In this document: positions 1 to 4,651 of the stretch, in pieces | How the letters are laid out: each line of letters begins with the position of its first letter | How positions within the stretch are numbered: position 1 is the stretch's first letter | Assembly (NCBI GenBank): GCA_021786915.1 | Contig: JAJYMP010000768.1 | Location: 1-5,826, forward strand | DNA: 5,826 bases | Direction: 5' to 3' | DNA from: Chloroflexota bacterium | GTDB taxonomy: Bacteria > Chloroflexota > Limnocylindria > Limnocylindrales > CSP1-4 | Program-made: the position numbers and the translations under genes | The notes under the pieces: generated by a model | What the model was told of the DNA's origin: nothing | Database searches by the model: none | Seen by the model: only the letters and a program-made list of their open reading frames with translations

Positions 1-829
1 CCGTCGGCTCGCCCACGAACAGGGTCCGGGTCATGTCGCTCCGGTAGCCGTCGACCTGGGCGCCGAAGTCGAACAGCAGCACCGCCCGGTCGAGCACCGG
101 CCGGTTGCCCGGCGACCCGTGCGGCAGCGCGGCCTCGGGCCCCGCGAGGCACGCCACGTCGAACGCGACGCACTCGGCGCCGCCCGTCCGCATGTGCCAC
201 TCGAGGCGCAGCGCCAGATCCTGCTCAGTGACGCCGGGGCGGATCTCGGGCAGGAGCGCGGCGAGCGCCCGGTCCGCAACCGCGCACGCTGCAGCGATCC
301 GCTCCACCTCGTCGGGCGTCTTGACCGCGCGCATCGCCTCCACCCAGCCGTCGGCCGGTACGAGCTCCACGGCGGGGGCAGCCTCGGCGAGCTGCGTCCA
401 GAGCGCGTGCGGGACCGCAGCCGCCTCCATGCCCACGCGCCGAGCCCCGATCGAGGCCACCAGCCGGGTCCACGCGCCGGGCAGGTCGTAGCCGATCTCG
501 TCGACGATGGCGTCCGGCGCTTCACGGCGGGCCTGGATCGCGTAGCGCGAATCGGCGAGCACGGTCACCGAGTCGAGCCCGACCAGGAACTCGCCCGAGT
601 GCGCGGCCGAGGGCTTCTCGCCCGGGCCGAGCGTGAAGCCGGTGAGCCAGCGCATGTGCTCGGGCCGCACGCCGAACCACGCATCCACCCCCTCCCGCGC
701 CATGCGCTCGCGGAGGCGGGCGAGGCGCGCCGGGCGTGCGGCTCGGTCAGCGTCGCGCCAGCGGGTGCGCGTCGCCTCGTCGGGGGCGGGCGCGAAGTCG
801 GCGGGGACGGGCAGTGCGGCGTCGCGCAT
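1..829 (-). CDS. M24-family metallopeptidase, Xaa-Pro aminopeptidase-like (partial, C-terminus beyond left edge)
   Basis: The reading frame is open from an ATG at 827-829 to the left edge, giving 276 complete codons and no stop in the window. Residues about 36-165 look like the creatinase N-terminal domain (RLARLRERM, then MRWLTGF near residues 59-65, and LADSRY at 91-96). The pita-bread catalytic domain begins near MRAVKTPDEVERI (166-178). Visible active-site elements are ALPHG with H237, a probable substrate or proton-shuttle histidine, and FDFGAQVDGYRSDMTRT (253-269), which carries the first two metal ligands D254 and D265. The later His/Glu/Glu ligands would lie outside the window. The family removes N-terminal residues preceding proline, or splits Xaa-Pro dipeptides, in the cytoplasm; the exact substrate cannot be told. 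The start is 2 bp after the mltG stop with no clear Shine-Dalgarno, so translation is probably coupled. The N-terminus is about 30 residues longer than the domain needs. The later M43 would cut into the first conserved helix, so I prefer the ATG at 829. Confidence 0.92.
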   Translation of the reverse strand, partial: MRDAALPVPADFAPAPDEATRTRWRDADRAARPARLARLRERMAREGVDAWFGVRPEHMRWLTGFTLGPGEKPSAAHSGEFLVGLDSVTVLADSRYAIQARREAPDAIVDEIGYDLPGAWTRLVASIGARRVGMEAAAVPHALWTQLAEAAPAVELVPADGWVEAMRAVKTPDEVERIAAACAVADRALAALLPEIRPGVTEQDLALRLEWHMRTGGAECVAFDVACLAGPEAALPHGSPGNRPVLDRAVLLFDFGAQVDGYRSDMTRTLFVGEPT

Positions 830-831
830 GG

Positions 832-2217
832 TCAATGGAGGTACTTCTGGACGTTGGCGTCGTGCTGGGCCTGCGTCTTCGCGTACACCGTCTTGCCGTT
901 CTGGCCCGTGGCCAGGAAGAAGAGGTAGCCGGTCTTGGTGTTGGGGTTGAGGGCGGCGTCGATGGACGCCACCGCGGGCGAGCAGATCGGCCCGGGCGGC
1001 AGGCCTTTGCTGGTGTACGTGTTGTACGCTGCGAGGGCTGCCGGCAGCGGCACGGGCAGCTGGTACCCGGTCGGCAGCTTGTCCCAGAACACGTACGTCT
1101 GCCACTTCGCGAACGCCAGCTTGTCGAGCTGGAGGGTGTCGTTGACATAGAAGACGGTCGGGTCCGACTGCAGCAGGCCAGCGGGCCACAGCTTCGGGTT
1201 CAGGCGGTTCTGGTACACCCCGGCGATCAGCGGCCGGTCGGCGTCGAGCTGCGCTTCCTGCTCCACGATCGAGGCGAGCACCAGCACCTGCTGGAACGTG
1301 AGGCCGCGGGCGGTGGGCACGTTCATCCTGTCCGGGCCGACCTTCGCATAGAACGCGTCGAGCATCATCCGGATCAGCCCCTCGGCGTCGGTCGGGGCGA
1401 TCGGGTCCGTGCGGATGGTGTACGTGGCCGGGTAGAGGAAGCCCTCGAGGCTCGCGCCCTGGGTGTGGATCTTCGGGTCCAGCAGCCACGGGTAGTCGCC
1501 GAGGAGGCTGTTGGACGGGTGCTCCGCGAGGTCGTAGAACGCCTTCGGGTCGATCCTCGTGCCCGGGATCGTCTGGAGCTTGGCGGCCATCTGCTCGATG
1601 CGCAGGCCCTCGCGGAACGTGATCGTCATTGCCTGCTCCACCACGCGGTTGTTGATCAGGCCCTGGACCACCTGCTCGGGCGTCATGTTCTTGGCGAGCT
1701 GGAAGTTGCCGGCGACCAGCTGCGGGCCGAGGTTGTCCTCGTGGGCGAAGTACAGGAATGCGGGCTCGCTGGCGATGAGTCCCGCCGCCTGGAGCTTGGG
1801 CGCGAGGAGGGCCGGGGTGTCGCCGCCCGCCACCACGAAGGTGACGCTGGTGGCGTCGGTGCTCGCGGGCGCCGTCAGCGCCGGGCCGAGGTCCTCGCGG
1901 ACCAGCTCGGCGATGAACCCAATCGAGAGGACGCTCGGGTTCTGCTCCGCCCAGGGCGCCACCGCCATCCGGAGGATCGGCCGCGCCACCGTCATGAGCA
2001 CGAGCACGACCGCCGCCGAGAGGACTGCGAGGAACAGCAGGAACCGCAGGAGCCCGCCGAGGCCGCCACCCTGGTCGCCGTAGCGCTCGTATCGGCGCTG
2101 GTCGCCCGGCCCGCGCCCGTACCGTCCTGAGCGACGGTAGCCGTAGTCCGCGGGAGCCGGCTGCGGCGCCGGGTCGGCCATCGGGTCACGGGGTCCGCGC
2201 CCGCCTCGCAACGTCAT
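832..2217 (-). CDS. mltG: Endolytic murein transglycosylase MltG (YceG-like)
   Basis: This 461-residue protein is a membrane-anchored lytic transglycosylase that cleaves nascent glycan strands and ends peptidoglycan polymerisation, acting outside the cytoplasmic membrane. Residues 1-55 are a cytoplasmic, Arg/Gly/Tyr-rich tail. One transmembrane helix lies at about 56-78 (LLRFLLFLAVLSAAVVLVL). Two LysM-like stretches follow: 125-149 (VTFVVAGGDTPALLAPKL, with VAGG where PEG is usual) and 197-217 (MTITFREGLRIEQMAAKL). The catalytic motif LASIVEQEA (314-322) holds E319, the probable equivalent of the essential glutamate of E. coli MltG. Other family signatures are SLEGFLYPATY (256-266), LLQSDPTVFY (348-357), AYNTYTSKGLPPGPI (397-411) and YLFFLA (431-436). 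It is longer than the roughly 340-residue E. coli enzyme, mainly because of the N-terminal tail. The ATG overlaps the ruvX stop as ATGA, behind a strong Shine-Dalgarno. A ruvX-mltG pair is common in bacteria, which supports both calls. Confidence 0.96.
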   Translation of the reverse strand: MTLRGGRGPRDPMADPAPQPAPADYGYRRSGRYGRGPGDQRRYERYGDQGGGLGGLLRFLLFLAVLSAAVVLVLMTVARPILRMAVAPWAEQNPSVLSIGFIAELVREDLGPALTAPASTDATSVTFVVAGGDTPALLAPKLQAAGLIASEPAFLYFAHEDNLGPQLVAGNFQLAKNMTPEQVVQGLINNRVVEQAMTITFREGLRIEQMAAKLQTIPGTRIDPKAFYDLAEHPSNSLLGDYPWLLDPKIHTQGASLEGFLYPATYTIRTDPIAPTDAEGLIRMMLDAFYAKVGPDRMNVPTARGLTFQQVLVLASIVEQEAQLDADRPLIAGVYQNRLNPKLWPAGLLQSDPTVFYVNDTLQLDKLAFAKWQTYVFWDKLPTGYQLPVPLPAALAAYNTYTSKGLPPGPICSPAVASIDAALNPNTKTGYLFFLATGQNGKTVYAKTQAQHDANVQKYLH

Positions 2218-2726
2218 TGCTCCTCCTGGGGATCGGGTCGAGGGCCCTCCGACGCGCTCGTCGTGGCGGGCGTGACGCCCCGTCGGGCGTCGAGTTCGTC
2301 TTGCAGGATGATCGAGGCGGCCTCGCGGTCGACGCGGGCCCGATAGGCGTTGCGCTGGACGCGACTCGGGGCGCCCCCGCTCCTCCCCCGCGGCATCCGG
2401 CCAAGGCGTTGCTCCGCCTCGAAGGAGCTCAGCCGCTCATCGCGCATGGCCACGGGCAGGCGCAGCCGTTCGCCCATGGCCGCCGCCCAGTCGCGGGCGT
2501 TCGCGGCCATCTCGCCCTCGTTGCCGCGCGCCTCGACGGGCAGGCCCACCACCAACTCGACCACGCCCTGCTCCCGGCAGACGCGACCGAGCGCCGCGGC
2601 GTCCTCATCGTCGGAGACGCCGCGGCTGAGCGTGGCGAGTGGTCGCGCGATCCCGATCTCCGCATCCGCGACCGCAAGGCCGATGCGGCGCGTGCCGAGG
2701 TCAACCCCCAGGATCCGCGCCGTCAC
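2214..2726 (-). CDS. ruvX: RuvX/YqgF, putative pre-16S rRNA nuclease / Holliday junction resolvase-like protein
   Basis: This 170-residue cytoplasmic protein has the RNase H-like fold of the YqgF family. Family members are implicated in 5'-end maturation of 16S rRNA and show resolvase-like nuclease activity. The acidic triad is visible: D9 in ILGVDLGTRRIGLAVAD, E97 in RDERLSSFEAEQRL (95-108), and D133 in DREAASIILQDEL. VVGLPVEARGNEGEMA (59-74) is the conserved central strand and loop. Residues 110-130 form an Arg/Gly-rich basic connector, and residues 149-170 are a low-complexity tail, so the protein is longer than the 138-residue E. coli YqgF. The start is a GTG at 2724-2726: the family begins only a few residues before GVDLGT, and no ATG or GTG lies close upstream in frame. 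There is no good Shine-Dalgarno before it, so initiation may depend on the short coupled frame upstream. Its stop overlaps the mltG start. Confidence 0.95.
   Translation of the reverse strand: MTARILGVDLGTRRIGLAVADAEIGIARPLATLSRGVSDDEDAAALGRVCREQGVVELVVGLPVEARGNEGEMAANARDWAAAMGERLRLPVAMRDERLSSFEAEQRLGRMPRGRSGGAPSRVQRNAYRARVDREAASIILQDELDARRGVTPATTSASEGPRPDPQEEQ
2218..2228 (-). promoter_or_regulatory. Shine-Dalgarno of mltG, inside the end of ruvX
   Basis: On the minus strand the sequence is CAGGAGGAGCA followed directly by the ATG. The AGGAGG core lies at 2222-2227, with a short 4-nt spacer. It is the only strong ribosome binding site in the window and fixes the mltG start. The same bases encode the last RuvX residues (QEEQ), so ribosomes finishing ruvX reach this site, which favours coupled translation. 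Confidence 0.85.
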
Positions 2727-2773
2727 CGGCTTCGGACGGCGCGCCAGGCGGCGCGCGGGCGTGCAGCGTGCAT
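2723..2773 (-). CDS. Possible 16-codon coupling mini-ORF between the baseplate-J-like gene and ruvX
   Basis: An ATG at 2771-2773 shares its A with the TGA stop (2773-2775) of the upstream gene, giving TGATG. The frame runs 16 codons (MHAARPRAAWRAVRSR) and stops with TGA at 2723-2725, which overlaps the GTG start of ruvX as GTGA. It therefore fills the only sizeable gap in the operon exactly and could carry ribosomes from one gene to the next. The peptide is Arg/Ala-rich and matches nothing I know, so any role is more likely in coupling than in the product. Chance is a real alternative in such GC-rich DNA, where short open frames are common. Confidence 0.35.
   Translation of the reverse strand: MHAARPRAAWRAVRSR
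2739..2756 (-). promoter_or_regulatory. G/C-only stem-loop just upstream of ruvX
   Basis: GCGCGCC (2739-2745) and GGCGCGC (2750-2756) form a perfect 7-bp stem around a 4-nt loop. In the transcript it ends 12 nt before the ruvX GTG. No U-run follows, so it is not a typical intrinsic terminator. It could hinder initiation at ruvX unless ribosomes come from upstream. Short GC palindromes arise easily at this composition, so function is uncertain. Confidence 0.3.
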
Positions 2774-4641
2774 CAGCCCGATGGTACCGGCGATCCGCTG
2801 GGAGCGGTCGAGGCGGAGGGCGACGCCGAGGGCTTCTCGCTCGCGGGCGCCTTCGTGGGCGGCGACGTGGGCGTGGGCGCGGGGGCGACGGGCGCCGCGA
2901 TCGAGACCGTGACCCTGTCGCCGCTCGTTGGCACCCCGGTCACCCAGAACGGCCAGAGCGCGATCGAGACCCTGCCGTACTGCGCGAGGGCCGCCGAGGC
3001 GTCAGCCTCGGACTTGCCCAGGACGGAGGCCCTGAGCGCCGCTGCGTCGAGGGGGCGCTGCTCGAAGGCGCTCGCGCTCACCGGATAGCTCACCGTGCCG
3101 TCCTCGCCGACGGTCCCGTCGCCCACCGTGATCTGGATCGACGAGTCGACGATCTGGTAGCCGGGCTTGACCGCGGCTCGCACGGCTGCCTCGCCGATTG
3201 CCTTGAGCGGTGACTCGTCGATCGCGATGGCGGTTGCCGTCGCGTCCGCCTTGAGGGTGAACGTGGTCTGGCCGGCCTTGAGCACCTTGCCGGCCAGCCC
3301 GGCCGCGTCCGGCGTGAATGTGGGGTCGCCCAATCGAGCCGTGTCGGGGAAGAGCCTCGTGCCCTGCGGAGCCAGCGTCGGGTCCGCCAGGGCGGTCGCG
3401 AGCGCCGAGCTGAGCTCCGTTGTCAGCTTGGCCCTGGCGGCCGCCACGTCGGCGGCGGCGATCTTCGGGAGCTCGGTCCGGGTTCCGCCGCTGGTCGCGG
3501 ACGCGTTGGAGACGCTGATCTGCATCGCGGCGAGCGAACTCGGCACCTGGTCGATGGCACCCGCCGGGACGTTGCCCTTCGGGCCAGAGGACACCGCGAC
3601 GACCCCGACCGTTGCCTTGCCGTGGGTGATCGTGGAGCCGCCGCCCGGGACCGTCGCCCGCGGGACCGTGACCGAGTCCGTGGTGGAGAACGTGATGCCG
3701 TCGCTCGTCGAGACGCGGGTGCCGCGAGCGACGGGCATGGCGTTGACCGTGTTGATGCTGTCGAAGGTGACCGATCCGCTGGCAGCCGTCTGCTGGATGC
3801 TCACGCCGGTGACCGGGAAGTCGCCCTGCGCCGTGACCGGGACGTCCACCGACGTCGCCGGGACGACGAGCCCCGCCGGGTCAACGGCGGTGGCGGTGGT
3901 GTCGGCCCGGACCGTCAGCGAGACGGTCGGGACCGCCTCGAGGACCGGCGTCACCGTGATGTCCGCCGAGGGAAGCGCGACGGCCGCGGCCGCACCGCCG
4001 AACGCGAGCACGAGGGCGAGCGCCAGCACGAGGATGAGGATGCCCGCCCGGCGGCCCCGGCGGCCCGCGGACGGCGTCACCGGTACGTCCCGGGCCGCAG
4101 CGTCGGGCGCGGCGGCGGATCGGCCGCCGATGGCGAGCGACGCGACCTCGGCCTCCGTCGCCGGTCGGGCCTGGGACTGTCGCCCCTGCGGGGCTGCTTC
4201 GGGCGCACTGCGCTCGGCGCCGGCAGGGCTGGCGTGCGCGCCATCGGCCGATGCCGGGGCCGCGCGGCCCGGACCCGGTCGTCGGCTTCCCGCCGCCCCG
4301 GCCGGCGACTGCCAGGGCGGCACCGCAGCGGTCGCCGCCGCCTGGTCGATGGCGGCCGCCTGTCCCGATTCCAGGGCGGCCTCGTACTCGGCCACGGACG
4401 CGAACACGGGCAGCCCGGCCGACGCGGCGAGCGCCCGGGCGGAGGCGTCGGGCGCCACGACGTCGAGGCGGCGCTTCGCGTCCTGGGCCTCGCGCGCCAG
4501 CAGGCGGAAGTTGATCCGCGACGTGGCGACCCGCGACCCGAACGGGATGAACATGCCCACCCGCGGCGCATTGGCGTTGCGGATGCGCGCGGCTGCGGTC
4601 GTGATCTCGTCCTCGACGTCGAGGTAGACGATGCTCGCCAT
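2773..4641 (-). CDS. Single-pass membrane protein with baseplate-J-like external domain
   Basis: The protein has 622 residues in five zones. Residues 1-92 are a small alpha/beta, probably cytoplasmic domain (IVYLDVEDEITTAAARIR; FIPFGSRVATSRINFRLLAREA; RLDVVAPDASARALAASAGLPVF). Residues 93-192 are an Ala/Pro-rich, probably disordered linker. RRGRR (194-198) precedes one transmembrane helix at 199-222, predicting an inside N-terminus and an outside C-terminus. Residues 223-582 are beta-rich and carry baseplate-J-type signatures: ARGTRVSTSDGITFSTTD (305-322), VAVSSGPKGNVPAGAI (348-363), and NASATSGG (379-386) followed by a helical stretch. Near the end is LWPFWVTGVP (562-571), which I recall from similar proteins. 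Residues 583-622 are a Pro/Ser/Thr tail. In phages baseplate J proteins build the contractile tail, but no phage gene is nearby and the transmembrane anchor argues for a cell-envelope role, which is unknown. The start ATG is 10 bp after the FtsA-like stop and has only a weak G-rich leader. Confidence 0.8.
   Translation of the reverse strand: MASIVYLDVEDEITTAAARIRNANAPRVGMFIPFGSRVATSRINFRLLAREAQDAKRRLDVVAPDASARALAASAGLPVFASVAEYEAALESGQAAAIDQAAATAAVPPWQSPAGAAGSRRPGPGRAAPASADGAHASPAGAERSAPEAAPQGRQSQARPATEAEVASLAIGGRSAAAPDAAARDVPVTPSAGRRGRRAGILILVLALALVLAFGGAAAAVALPSADITVTPVLEAVPTVSLTVRADTTATAVDPAGLVVPATSVDVPVTAQGDFPVTGVSIQQTAASGSVTFDSINTVNAMPVARGTRVSTSDGITFSTTDSVTVPRATVPGGGSTITHGKATVGVVAVSSGPKGNVPAGAIDQVPSSLAAMQISVSNASATSGGTRTELPKIAAADVAAARAKLTTELSSALATALADPTLAPQGTRLFPDTARLGDPTFTPDAAGLAGKVLKAGQTTFTLKADATATAIAIDESPLKAIGEAAVRAAVKPGYQIVDSSIQITVGDGTVGEDGTVSYPVSASAFEQRPLDAAALRASVLGKSEADASAALAQYGRVSIALWPFWVTGVPTSGDRVTVSIAAPVAPAPTPTSPPTKAPASEKPSASPSASTAPSGSPVPSG
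3976..4047 (-). other. Transmembrane segment of the baseplate-J-like protein
   Basis: Residues 199-222 form an unbroken run of Ala, Gly, Leu, Val, Ile and Phe (AGILILVLALALVLAFG and onward) preceded by RRGRR. The positive-inside rule places the first 198 residues in the cytoplasm and the rest outside. There is no cleavable signal peptide at the N-terminus, so this is an internal signal-anchor. Confidence 0.85.
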
Positions 4642-4651
4642 GCCCGCCAGC

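Noticed and set aside
119..928. Plus-strand open frame opposite the peptidase gene, and the minus-strand 31-525 frame
   Set aside because: Both are shadows. The minus-strand frame opened at 829 carries the creatinase and M24 motifs, whereas these translate to Arg/Ser/Ala-rich sequence without motifs.
736..2130. Long plus-strand open frame opposite mltG (464 codons)
   Set aside because: It mirrors mltG, is extremely Arg/Glu/Val/His-rich and shows no family motif. Open antisense frames are expected opposite high-GC genes.
2739..2756. Intrinsic terminator between the baseplate-J-like gene and ruvX
   Set aside because: The hairpin is not followed by a T-run on the transcribed strand and the gap is short.
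3167..4627. Long plus-strand open frame opposite the baseplate-J-like gene (486 codons)
   Set aside because: Its Ala/Ser/Arg/Thr low-complexity translation follows from the codon bias of the real gene. No domain is recognisable, while the minus-strand product has clear motifs.
2773..4641. Prophage or contractile injection system, suggested by the baseplate-J similarity
   Set aside because: No sheath, tube, spike, tail or integrase gene is present. The neighbours are housekeeping genes and the protein has a transmembrane anchor.
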